Of a DNA stretch of 64,000 nt, positions 36,738 to 45,356 are shown one piece after another; positions within the stretch are counted from its first letter, which is position 1, and each line of letters begins with the position of its first letter. Source of the stretch: Pelobium manganitolerans (GTDB lineage: Bacteria > Bacteroidota > Bacteroidia > Sphingobacteriales > Sphingobacteriaceae). A program made the position numbers and the translations under genes. The stretch covers positions 1 to 64,000 of the forward strand of contig NZ_MBTA01000029.1 of NCBI RefSeq assembly GCF_003609575.1. The letters run 5' to 3'. The notes under the pieces are model-generated. The model had not been told where the DNA came from and ran no database searches. It was given only the letters and a program-made list of their open reading frames with translations.

Positions 36738-38711
36738 TTAAGGATTAAAAGACCACAAATTGGCGTTTCTGCGGAAGTAGAGCGTGCCATTGTTATCCAT
36801 AGTTAACAAGCTCACTTTCTCTTCTACAAGCTCAAATTCAATAGTTTCGGGATTTATAGAGTATAATTTTCCATTGACTGCTACATATACTTTTCCGTTT
36901 GGATGTACCTGCATGAAGGCGCTTCTCCAGATATGGCTTGGCCTACTGTTGATCGCAAACAATCGCTTACGGACTATTATTTTTCTGGCATTAACATCTA
37001 AAATGAAGAAATCGCCATCGGCAAAACCCCATATATTACCATCGGGCCCGTTGATTAGGCCGGTAACAGACATTATATTTTTTCCAGGAGATATTTCAAA
37101 AACTTTTACTTTTCTAATCGGGTCCCAAGCAAAAATAACCGCCTCTTCTTGTGTAGGCACGCCACCTAATCCGCCAAAAATGGAAGTTCCGCCAATTACC
37201 AAATCACCGCTTTTTACCAGACTTATTATAGACTGGTCTTGGATTAGGTTCTCGAAAGTGGCTACCTTTTTTGACTCAACATCATACTGCACCAAAGCTC
37301 CGCCCACGTGGCCATAAGTAGGTACTGTTCCAAAAATAACCTGATTTGATTTTTCCAAACCCAAAACCGCAAAAGGACGATCCTGCCCGCTTATCTGTGC
37401 AATGAATTCGGGATTGCCATTTTTAACATCCCAAGCCTTGCGGGTATCATACTTATACAAGCGAGATTTGGCATAAATACCAAAATAAATAAACGGCCCC
37501 AAATTGCCCATTCCCTCGGTTTGATCGAGACCGGGTTTTTGCGTTACCTCGCCTGTCGTTGGATTATAGGTTGCGTGGCCCCCTGCCAAATATCCGGCGC
37601 TCCAAACATTTCCATCCGGTCCAAATCCTATTGATTGTATATCAATTGCTTGTTTTGGAATTGCTAAGCTGTGCGTGGCCAGCGCATTGGTTTTTGGGTT
37701 GTAAACATGCACCTTTTCTGAAGCGGTTATTAAATACAGTAAGCCGTCCTTTGACCAGCTTGAGGCCTTAACTTCGCCACTAATAGCGCATAATTCCTTC
37801 GGTTTACGAACCCGCTTTGTATAATCTAGCGCAAAAAGTCTCCCTGCCGAAGAATAATAAACTGTAGCCTGGTGAGGAGATTTTATAAGTGATTTGACAT
37901 CTAAAGACGGCAAAACATCTTCAAATCGTTGCGTGTTTGTATTGTAAACAACCGTCACGCGCTGTTTGGCGCCGGTTAACCATCCAAAAACCCTATCGCC
38001 ACCCGGTAAATTATTAATAATATTAATGTGGTAAATAGCTTCTTGTTGCCGACTTGTATCGGGTAAAAGCTGTTGAGTTTGACCCGTAACCGGGTCTAAC
38101 TTTATTAAAGCGGCTTTGGTGGCAATGCCGGCATACAGTTTTTTTTCGCGTTTATCATATACTAAACTACGGGTATAATTTTCAGTATCTACTAGTGGTT
38201 TGTTGGCAACGTCAGAAAACCCTTTGTCGGGATTGTAGCTAAAAACCCGACATCCAGGATATGTACCTCCATAAATGGTATTGCCCGCGCCCGCCGTTAA
38301 ATCCCAAATTACTTTTTCTCCTGGTAATGCGATACCCAGATCCTCCACAGTAAAAGTGCCGGGAGTATGTTTAAATAGATGACCGTTAGCTCCTGCAATA
38401 TAAACAATACCGTCATTTCCGGTAATTAAGTCCCAAGAACCATCTGTACCTTCCAATTCCACGTCCACAATTTTTTTGTACGATGCTATTTCAAAACCTA
38501 CCAGGTGGGCCGGTCTGCCTCTTACTACAGTATAAACATAGCTTTTCCCATTTTGATCATCAGCAAAGACACTTCCTTGGATAAGCGAGGTAAAAATTTG
38601 GGGTCCTAAGTTTTTAAACTTGGATTGCTTTTCTTGCCCGAAAGTGATGAAGGGTAAAAACGCTAGAAACCACATCCAACGTTTTAGTCCAAACAGATTA
38701 TCCATTATCAT
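36738..38711 (-). CDS. Exported beta-propeller-like protein, paralog 3 of 3
   Basis: This 657-aa protein has a cleavable signal ending TFGQ and no lipobox, unlike the other two copies, so it should be free in the periplasm or secreted. The repeat signature is conserved (GGTYPGCRVFSYNPDKGFSD, GFGPDGNVWSAGYLAGG, GQDRPFAVLGL, GGTSIFGGLGGVPTQEEA, PSHIWRSAF). Its start overlaps the end of the DHDPS-like gene by 14 bases, so it is the first copy in transcription order. The different anchoring suggests the three copies do different jobs or sit at different places. Function unknown. Confidence 0.85.
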   Translation of the reverse strand: MIMDNLFGLKRWMWFLAFLPFITFGQEKQSKFKNLGPQIFTSLIQGSVFADDQNGKSYVYTVVRGRPAHLVGFEIASYKKIVDVELEGTDGSWDLITGNDGIVYIAGANGHLFKHTPGTFTVEDLGIALPGEKVIWDLTAGAGNTIYGGTYPGCRVFSYNPDKGFSDVANKPLVDTENYTRSLVYDKREKKLYAGIATKAALIKLDPVTGQTQQLLPDTSRQQEAIYHINIINNLPGGDRVFGWLTGAKQRVTVVYNTNTQRFEDVLPSLDVKSLIKSPHQATVYYSSAGRLFALDYTKRVRKPKELCAISGEVKASSWSKDGLLYLITASEKVHVYNPKTNALATHSLAIPKQAIDIQSIGFGPDGNVWSAGYLAGGHATYNPTTGEVTQKPGLDQTEGMGNLGPFIYFGIYAKSRLYKYDTRKAWDVKNGNPEFIAQISGQDRPFAVLGLEKSNQVIFGTVPTYGHVGGALVQYDVESKKVATFENLIQDQSIISLVKSGDLVIGGTSIFGGLGGVPTQEEAVIFAWDPIRKVKVFEISPGKNIMSVTGLINGPDGNIWGFADGDFFILDVNARKIIVRKRLFAINSRPSHIWRSAFMQVHPNGKVYVAVNGKLYSINPETIEFELVEEKVSLLTMDNNGTLYFRRNANLWSFNP

Positions 38712-39762
38712 TCTCCAAAAAATCTTTTACGAAATCGTCATCATTTAAATGAGGATATGCTTTATAAACTCTGTCTATCTCTTCAAACTGCCCTTGTGAT
38801 AATTTCTCGTTGGGATTTAAACACCAAAGGCCGTTTAACAAGCCCTGCCTATGCAATACCTCATGTATTCCGGGAATGCATCCGTGGAACTGGTGCGAGG
38901 GATCAAACATAGCCGCATTTACATCAGTAATCTCAACGCCCAAACTTAATAAGGCATTTGCACTACTAGCATTAGGGCTTAAACGGTAAAGTTTTAACTC
39001 TTCTAATAGCTCAACGGCTTTTTTAGTCCATACTGCCCAATGCCCTAACAGTCCACCAACAAATTTCTTTTCAACGGTATGGGTATTTACATCAAACCTA
39101 TAAGTCGTAAGTAGATCGCCCACAATGTTATCATCATTGCCGGTATACATTGCGATTTTATTATTACGGCTTGAGTTAACAACGGCGCGCATTACATCTA
39201 GGGTTTGATAACGATTAAACGAAGCGCATTTAATTGCTTCAACGTTTTCAATCTCGGCAAACCTCAACCAAAAATCATAACTGAATATCCTGCCGCCGAC
39301 AGAGGGCTGCAGGTAAAAACCGAATACTGGAATTACAGAAGCAACCGCTTTTACCCGATCCAGTATTTCTTCTTCTAACCAATCATTGAGGCCCCCCATG
39401 CTTAATAACCCTATATTGTATCCGTGCGCTAAAGCAATTTCGGCCTCTTTTACCGCTTGGGCTGTGGGCCCGCAAATTCCAGCAACCTTAATAAAAGGGC
39501 GTTGTAAATTGGCTTTATCAACCTCTTCAGCTGCCAAAGCCAAAACCTTTTCATAAAGGTTTATTTTTGGATCTCTTATTTCAAACTGGGTAGAATGGAC
39601 AGCCACCGCAATACCGCCTGCACCGCTGGCCATATAATACCTAGTTAATTGTCTTTGCTTAAATTCGTCTAATATACGGTTGGCGTCTAACGCTAAGGGG
39701 TGCGCCGGAATTACCGTCCCATTATGTAAGTGGCCAACCAGTTCTTTTGATAACTTTTTCAT
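38698..39762 (-). CDS. Dihydrodipicolinate synthase/N-acetylneuraminate lyase-superfamily aldolase
   Basis: This 354-aa cytoplasmic TIM-barrel protein belongs to the class I aldolase/lyase group. The start LHNGTVIPAHPLALDANR is typical of a diverged subfamily of the DHDPS fold. The Schiff-base Lys is expected in VEAIKCASFNRYQ, and a Tyr in GFYLQPSVGG matches the conserved YNxP loop. It is longer than DapA (about 290 aa), with an extra C-terminal helical part. It overlaps the SDR gene by one base, a pairing that points to consecutive steps. It may cleave or dehydrate a sugar acid; lysine synthesis is unlikely in this context. Confidence 0.85.
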   Translation of the reverse strand: MKKLSKELVGHLHNGTVIPAHPLALDANRILDEFKQRQLTRYYMASGAGGIAVAVHSTQFEIRDPKINLYEKVLALAAEEVDKANLQRPFIKVAGICGPTAQAVKEAEIALAHGYNIGLLSMGGLNDWLEEEILDRVKAVASVIPVFGFYLQPSVGGRIFSYDFWLRFAEIENVEAIKCASFNRYQTLDVMRAVVNSSRNNKIAMYTGNDDNIVGDLLTTYRFDVNTHTVEKKFVGGLLGHWAVWTKKAVELLEELKLYRLSPNASSANALLSLGVEITDVNAAMFDPSHQFHGCIPGIHEVLHRQGLLNGLWCLNPNEKLSQGQFEEIDRVYKAYPHLNDDDFVKDFLENDNG

Positions 39763-40778
39763 TAGAATTTTCCTCCTCTCTCTTGAAAATGAGTGGCTTT
39801 ACCTAATTCTTCACCGCCTTGTTTTACCCAATTGGCGGTAATGTCAATAATCTCTCTAATGGTAACACGTGGATAACCGAACATGCGATGGCATTCGGAA
39901 GCATTGTTCAATAACGCCGATCCTTCGGCTTCGTAAATAAACTTTGGTTCCTTTGCGAATTTTTTTCCAAATTGTTCTGCAACCCACCGCACCGAAAGCG
40001 TCTCCGGCCCCGTTACGTTTAATATTTTTGCAGGTGATTGACAGTGAAGCAACGAACGGATCGCAATCTCATTCGCGTCGCCCTGCCATATGACATTTAC
40101 ATTTTCTGTCCGTAAATCTATTTCTTTACCGCTTAATACAGACTTTGCAATTTCCATAAGCACACCGTACCTAAAGTCTACGGCATAATTTAAACGATAA
40201 ATAAGTGTAGGTGTTTGGTTTTTTCGCGAAAAATATTCGAATATACGCTCTCTACCCAAACAAGATTGAGCATACTCACCTATTGGCTCTGGCGCTGTCT
40301 CTTCTGATACGCCTCCAGAAGTGACTTTTACAAACGGTAAAACATTACCGGAAGAAAACGCAACAATATTAGACGATTTGTATTTCTCGGCTACACGCCC
40401 AGGCAAATACGCATTCATAGCCCATGTAAAACCCTCATTACCAGTAGTTCCAAATTTATGCCCGGCTAAATAGACTACATTTCTAACCAACGGCAATGCT
40501 TGCAAAGTGTTTTCGTCAAGCAAATCACAAGCAATCGTTTTTACGCCCAAAGCATCAAGCTCAGCTCTTGACCTACTGTCGGAAAACCGAGACACCCCAA
40601 TGATTTTCTTATCGACTCCAGCGGCTTTGGTAGCCTCTACGGCCAGTTTTCCAATGCCTGGTCCCATCTTTCCGCCAATACCTAAAATAATAATATCTCC
40701 TTCAATCTTTGCTAAGTCTGCAATTAAGGCAGCCGAAGGCTTCGTAAACTCGTTCTCTAATAATGTTAAATCTGTCAT
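39762..40778 (-). CDS. NAD-dependent epimerase/dehydratase-like SDR with altered catalytic motif
   Basis: This 338-aa cytoplasmic extended SDR has the Rossmann loop GIGGKMGPGIG (about residues 34-44), an acidic loop after a second strand, and the catalytic-site Ser in VAFSSGNVLPF. The Tyr motif is EYAQSCLGRE, where Cys stands at the place of the Lys in the usual YxxxK. Without that Lys, ordinary hydride-transfer chemistry should be impaired, or the family has its own solution. It overlaps the aldolase-like gene and follows the Nramp-like gene by 23 bases. A dehydratase or epimerase role on a sugar acid is inferred from the neighbours. Confidence 0.82.
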   Translation of the reverse strand: MTDLTLLENEFTKPSAALIADLAKIEGDIIILGIGGKMGPGIGKLAVEATKAAGVDKKIIGVSRFSDSRSRAELDALGVKTIACDLLDENTLQALPLVRNVVYLAGHKFGTTGNEGFTWAMNAYLPGRVAEKYKSSNIVAFSSGNVLPFVKVTSGGVSEETAPEPIGEYAQSCLGRERIFEYFSRKNQTPTLIYRLNYAVDFRYGVLMEIAKSVLSGKEIDLRTENVNVIWQGDANEIAIRSLLHCQSPAKILNVTGPETLSVRWVAEQFGKKFAKEPKFIYEAEGSALLNNASECHRMFGYPRVTIREIIDITANWVKQGGEELGKATHFQERGGKF

Positions 40779-40801
40779 ATCAGCTTTTAGTCTGTTTTAT
40801 T

Positions 40802-42037
40802 TTAAATTAAAATATTGATGAGGCTGCTAATGGCCAGGCCAGCCACAATTAGTAAACCAATTGCACCCGTAATTTTCGCAAAGGTATTGTTGCTTTTGTT
40901 ACCCATAATCTTCGGATCGTTAGCAATAAGATAAAGCGCTACTCCAATAAAAGGCACCAAAAATATGGTGACACTTTGAGCCAGAACAATAAGTTCTAGT
41001 GGCAACTTTCCGAATTTTAGCGCTACGCCTGCTCCAACTATCATTACTAAAGCAATAAAACCTTTTACAGCCTTAATATTTAAATTGCTTCCGTAGCCTA
41101 AAGCATCCCCTAAAAGAGTGCCTCCTACCGTTGCGTTGCCAACAAGTGACGAAAATGAAGCTCCAAACAACCCGACAAAAAACAATGCAGCAGCACTGCT
41201 ACCAAAAAGAGGCTCTAAAGCTAATGCCATTTCTGAGGCACTATTAACCTTTAATCCTTGCGGATTTAACACACTTCCTGCACAGATAAGGACAACTGTA
41301 GCCATGAGTCCTAAAATCACGATACCAGTGGTGCTGCTGGATTGTGGGTTCTCTTCCGGAGCGTCCGATTTTCTGGATTTTTTTCGTTCTTGAACTAAAT
41401 AAGATTGATAAAAAGCGCCAACTAACGAAAAACACGATGCAATAAATGCTATAATTAAACCCATTGATTCGCTCGGGACAGAAGGCACAAAACCTTCTGC
41501 AACATCTACGACATTAGGCTCTATTAAGAAAAAAGTTGCCAGAAAAGAAAAAAGCATGATTGCCACTAATGCGATCATAAGTTTTTCCATCAGCTTATAA
41601 AAAGAGCGGAAGAAAAGCAGAACGATGCCTAGCAGGTTAAATATCACAACCCAATTTAAAGGATTAGTTTCTGTGGCCTCGCCGATTGCGATACCTACAC
41701 CGATAGAATTACCCGCTTGAAACGACGCCGTAACCAGAAATATACCTAATCCTATGGACACAGCTATCTTGTTTCCAAATTTTTTCCGAATCAAACTCAA
41801 CAGAGAGATTGGGCTTACCATCCCTATCCTGGTGCTCATGCGGGTAAAGACAATCATGAAGAAAATGGCAAGAACCACCACCCAAAGTAACGAGTACCTA
41901 TAATCTGCACCCATTTTAGAGGTAATGGTCATTTTACTAGGGCCAAAGACCAGTGCTGCAGTAATAATACCAGGCCCCAGTGAAAATAGCCATACCTGAA
42001 AGCGATTAAGTACATCAGAAAAGTGTTTTTTTGTCAT
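40802..42037 (-). CDS. Nramp-fold transporter lacking metal-binding motifs
   Basis: This 411-aa membrane protein has about eleven helices and the Nramp (LeuT-fold) layout. The first helix begins SLGPGIITAALVFGPSKMT, where metal transporters have DPGN; here the four positions read GPSK. In helix 6, SLVGAFYQSYLVQ replaces the region of MPHN. Both metal-ligand sets are therefore absent, so manganese or iron transport is unlikely. It lies inside an oxidative sugar operon, one base from the PQQ dehydrogenase gene, so it may carry an organic substrate of the pathway. The loss of motifs is visible; the substrate is inferred. Confidence 0.83.
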   Translation of the reverse strand: MTKKHFSDVLNRFQVWLFSLGPGIITAALVFGPSKMTITSKMGADYRYSLLWVVVLAIFFMIVFTRMSTRIGMVSPISLLSLIRKKFGNKIAVSIGLGIFLVTASFQAGNSIGVGIAIGEATETNPLNWVVIFNLLGIVLLFFRSFYKLMEKLMIALVAIMLFSFLATFFLIEPNVVDVAEGFVPSVPSESMGLIIAFIASCFSLVGAFYQSYLVQERKKSRKSDAPEENPQSSSTTGIVILGLMATVVLICAGSVLNPQGLKVNSASEMALALEPLFGSSAAALFFVGLFGASFSSLVGNATVGGTLLGDALGYGSNLNIKAVKGFIALVMIVGAGVALKFGKLPLELIVLAQSVTIFLVPFIGVALYLIANDPKIMGNKSNNTFAKITGAIGLLIVAGLAISSLINILI

Positions 42038-43564
42038 TTATCTACGTGCTTTTGTCACATCAGTGACTGAAATTGCGCCGGCTTTGTTGCCAAAACTGCT
42101 TCTTATATAAGTCAAAATTTTAGCGATTTCTTCATCCTTTAAAAAATTGAAAGCGGGCATGTGCTGGTCATACGTTTTGCCTTTGACTGTAATTTGTCCT
42201 GATAAACCATCTAAAACTATACGCAAAAGTTGTTCTGGAGAACCTAAGGTTTGTTCTGCGCCTGATAGTGGGGGAAATGTATTGGATACACCTTGGCCGT
42301 TTTCTTTATGGCACGATTCGCAATAAGCTTTGTATAACGCTGCGCCGCTTGTATTTGCGCCTATGGTTTCTTGGTCTTCTGCACGCAAAGGTTTGTGAAC
42401 AGCATTTTTTGCTGGACTCAACTTTAAGATTTTATCGTCATCATTTTTAGGAAAACCCGGTTGCGGATTCCAATCTTGATTGCTGGTAGCTAAAAAGACG
42501 TCGCCATTGGCAGCTACAGCAACAGCTCTTAGCCTGCCGAAATGCTTTGAGAAAAAAACCTGTTCTTGTTCAATTTTTTCTTCATATGCATTTAGCTTTA
42601 AAACTCTAAAGCTTTGGCTTTTTAAAGTTACCAGTAACAAAGAGTTTTGCCATTCAGGTATAGCGGATGAATTATAATACTGCAAGCCAGCCGGCGCAAT
42701 CACTGGAGTCCAAGATCTAATAGGTTCTGTACGAGGAGATTTTTCAGCTATTGCTATTTCACTTGGCAAATCGTGTATGCCCTCAATCTGTGGCCAACCG
42801 TAGTTATGGAGAGGCTTTATTAAATTTACTTCATCCTCTATGGCATCGCCATGCTCTGATGTATAAATTTTCCCTTTGTTTGATACGGTAAGGCCTTGCA
42901 TATTACGGAAACCCCAAGCATACACCAAGCTACCCCGTATAGGATTATCGTTCGGCACAGAGCCATCTGGATTCATCCTCAGTATTTTACCGTTCAAGGA
43001 TGTACTATCTTGCGCAAAAGTATCGCTGGCTGCGTCGCCTGTGGCCCACAGCAATTTCCCGTCCTTAGAAAATGTTACCCTCGAACCATTGTGGCCGGTA
43101 CTGCCCGGGATGGTATGCAGTGTAACCGGATTACCTAGCGTGTCGCCGTTGTAAGTTAGTCTTACCAGCTTTGAGAAAATACCCGCGCTGTTTTTTGTAG
43201 TGTAGCTGATATACACGTACGGATTTTCTTTAAAATCTGGCGAAAGGCACATTCCCAAAAGCCCTAAAGTGCGCTTATGGTAAACATCGGCCACGCTGTA
43301 CAAATGTTTTACACTGCCGGTATTTAAATCTAACTTACTAATATTGCCAGCTATTTCTGTAAACATGATCTGATGATCGTCTATCAGCTGTATATCCCAA
43401 GGCACGTTCAAGCTATCTGCAACTATACTTACCGCAAGTAAGGTTTTGTTTAGTTGTACATTTGCTACAACAGGAAAATCAGCCTTCTGTTGAAAGCTGC
43501 CGCAGGAAATAAAAAATAAAAGGCAAAAGCCCAGTAAGGTTTTAATCTTCATAAATAACTTCAT
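42038..43564 (-). CDS. PQQ-type sugar dehydrogenase fused to cytochrome c
   Basis: This 508-aa exported lipoprotein has a signal with lipobox near residue 21 (LLFFISC). The body is a six-bladed glucose/sorbosone-dehydrogenase propeller (about 50-390) with LGLLGMCLSPDF, GHNGSRVTFSKDGKLLWATG (catalytic His) and WGFRNMQGL. A C-terminal cytochrome c follows with CESCHKENGQG (about residue 415) and a distal Met in QHMPAFNF. It would oxidise a sugar at C1 or an alcohol and pass electrons internally to haem. The start overlaps the 3' end of the FAD oxidoreductase gene by 23 bases; a start at 43552 is also possible. Confidence 0.9.
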   Translation of the reverse strand: MKLFMKIKTLLGFCLLFFISCGSFQQKADFPVVANVQLNKTLLAVSIVADSLNVPWDIQLIDDHQIMFTEIAGNISKLDLNTGSVKHLYSVADVYHKRTLGLLGMCLSPDFKENPYVYISYTTKNSAGIFSKLVRLTYNGDTLGNPVTLHTIPGSTGHNGSRVTFSKDGKLLWATGDAASDTFAQDSTSLNGKILRMNPDGSVPNDNPIRGSLVYAWGFRNMQGLTVSNKGKIYTSEHGDAIEDEVNLIKPLHNYGWPQIEGIHDLPSEIAIAEKSPRTEPIRSWTPVIAPAGLQYYNSSAIPEWQNSLLLVTLKSQSFRVLKLNAYEEKIEQEQVFFSKHFGRLRAVAVAANGDVFLATSNQDWNPQPGFPKNDDDKILKLSPAKNAVHKPLRAEDQETIGANTSGAALYKAYCESCHKENGQGVSNTFPPLSGAEQTLGSPEQLLRIVLDGLSGQITVKGKTYDQHMPAFNFLKDEEIAKILTYIRSSFGNKAGAISVTDVTKARR

Positions 43565-45287
43565 CGTTTGGCCACTCTGTTTCCAAACCCTGGCTGCGTA
43601 TAAACGCCTGAAACTCTTTTAGCAAAGCTTTATCACTACGCACTTGGCGTGGGATAACATTTTTTTCTTCAGCAAACGTAACCAACATACCCACTGCTTC
43701 GCCAATACTCCACTCTACCGGATGAAGCCGGAAACACCCGTTAGAAATATGCGTTGTGCCTATGTTTTTATTTGCTGGTAAGATATTTTTCATGCGTTGT
43801 GGCAATAATGCACCTAAAGGGATTTGAAAACGGAGAGAATCAAAGTCAACATAATTTACTCTATCAGATGTGGGATGTAAATCAATATGGTAATATCCGA
43901 CGCCCACACTGTCGTAAAAAACAGAGGCTTTGTTTTTATCTTCCCAAGCTTCAGCCGTTTTGCGTCTGTTCTCTCTTCCTACGTGTTGCTCTTGTACCCT
44001 AAACACAGGCTTGATTCTTCTTGCCTCGCGGATATATGGATATTTTGCCAGCCCATCCTCGGTGCCCATAATGTCCTTTCGTAATCTTAAGCCTCTCCAG
44101 CCTTTTCCACCATCTGGTCGTGGTGCTTCGGTTTGCAGCCAATAAAGTAAAGAAAGGCTAAGCTGTTTGGCACTGTTAAAATGTTTGCTAAACTCTTCTT
44201 CAGATGCGCCAATTAGGTTACCCAGCATATAGTCATTCTGTGGCCAGTTCACAATGGTAACATCGCCTTTGTAAAATCCATCGTTAAAGTTTGTTTTGTC
44301 AATGATTTTACGGTAGTTCCATAAGTTCAACATATCCCCTGTCGGCAATCCTTCGGGATGAAATCCCAATTTTTTGGGCTTCAGGGTTCGTGGATCAGAG
44401 TAATGGAGATCGAGCAATTTTCCAGCCCAAGCGGGCTCTAAATCAGGCACATGATTAGCCCAAAAATCATAGTCAGCCGGCTTAGGAATAGTATGGTCTT
44501 CGCCAGGGACGTAATCTATGGCAAAACAAGCCGTAAAAGCCTGATTGCTTTTCGGGTTGGCTTGCTTAGGCGCATGCAGTTCTCCGGTATCTTTTCTTGA
44601 CTCTGTACCTGTAACAAACTCAGTCCCGGTCATAGGCAGCAAATCGCCCATTTCGGTGGCATCTACATAATATGGCGCGCTTAACACCATCTTTTCTCCA
44701 GATTTTAAGCTCTTTACCGTCACAGATTTAACCTCGTCATTAACTGTATCTGCACCAACAGCTTTGTGTTGTAGCAGCAATATCAGTTTACCGTTAGAAA
44801 TATAAGGAGCAATTAGACTTCGCATTGCTTCTAAAGCAACCCGAGGTTCATGACAAAGTCTGGAAACTACGCCGTTGCCCGGATTAAATATAGGATTGGC
44901 CTTTGCGGTTTCTGTTACCGGATAATTGTCTTGATAATATTGACGTACCTTCGTTCTAAAATCTCGATATAATTTTGTAGAGCCGTGGGTTTCTATCCAT
45001 TGATGCTCATCTGGCGGTACTCCCTGCTGAGTTAATTGACCGCCAATCCAATCTGTTTCTTCTGTTAAGACAACGGTTTTATGATTTCTTAGTGAGGCCA
45101 TAGCGGCCGCGAAACCACCTAAACCAGCACCGATAATCACAACATCAGCATGCAATGCTTGGTTTGGACCCCAAAACACTTGGTTATGCGCTTTCTCGGT
45201 GGCATTTGCGGGTAAACCTATAAACGATGCTGTAGCTACACCGCCACCGCCCACAGCAAGTAATTCAATAAAATTTCTGCGTTTCAT
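43542..45287 (-). CDS. Tat-exported FAD-dependent oxidoreductase
   Basis: This 581-aa protein has a twin-arginine leader starting at MKRRNFIELLAVGGGG, then HADVVIIGAGLGGFAAAMAS with the FAD-binding GxGxxG and a TDWIGGQLTQQGVPPDEHQW segment. This is the pattern of the FAD_oxidored group in glycan loci. Near the C terminus are NIGTTHISNGCFRLHPVEWS and IGEAVGMLV, a conserved FAD-contacting end. Members are thought to oxidise sugars or sugar derivatives. It lies third in the operon, 57 bases after the MFS permease, and its end overlaps the PQQ dehydrogenase gene. Cofactor loading before export explains the Tat signal. Confidence 0.9.
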   Translation of the reverse strand: MKRRNFIELLAVGGGGVATASFIGLPANATEKAHNQVFWGPNQALHADVVIIGAGLGGFAAAMASLRNHKTVVLTEETDWIGGQLTQQGVPPDEHQWIETHGSTKLYRDFRTKVRQYYQDNYPVTETAKANPIFNPGNGVVSRLCHEPRVALEAMRSLIAPYISNGKLILLLQHKAVGADTVNDEVKSVTVKSLKSGEKMVLSAPYYVDATEMGDLLPMTGTEFVTGTESRKDTGELHAPKQANPKSNQAFTACFAIDYVPGEDHTIPKPADYDFWANHVPDLEPAWAGKLLDLHYSDPRTLKPKKLGFHPEGLPTGDMLNLWNYRKIIDKTNFNDGFYKGDVTIVNWPQNDYMLGNLIGASEEEFSKHFNSAKQLSLSLLYWLQTEAPRPDGGKGWRGLRLRKDIMGTEDGLAKYPYIREARRIKPVFRVQEQHVGRENRRKTAEAWEDKNKASVFYDSVGVGYYHIDLHPTSDRVNYVDFDSLRFQIPLGALLPQRMKNILPANKNIGTTHISNGCFRLHPVEWSIGEAVGMLVTFAEEKNVIPRQVRSDKALLKEFQAFIRSQGLETEWPNDEVIYED

Positions 45288-45356
45288 ATCAGATTGCACA
45301 TCTAATAAACAGGGAACCTACTCCAAATAAAACCTTAAAGCAAGCCCCTGTTTTTT

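Noticed and set aside
38698-39762. Lysine-biosynthesis DapA
   Set aside because: Longer than DapA, with different N-terminal motif and no lysine pathway genes nearby.
40802-42037. Manganese/iron transporter MntH
   Set aside because: The DPGN and MPHN metal-binding motifs are both missing and the context is sugar metabolism.
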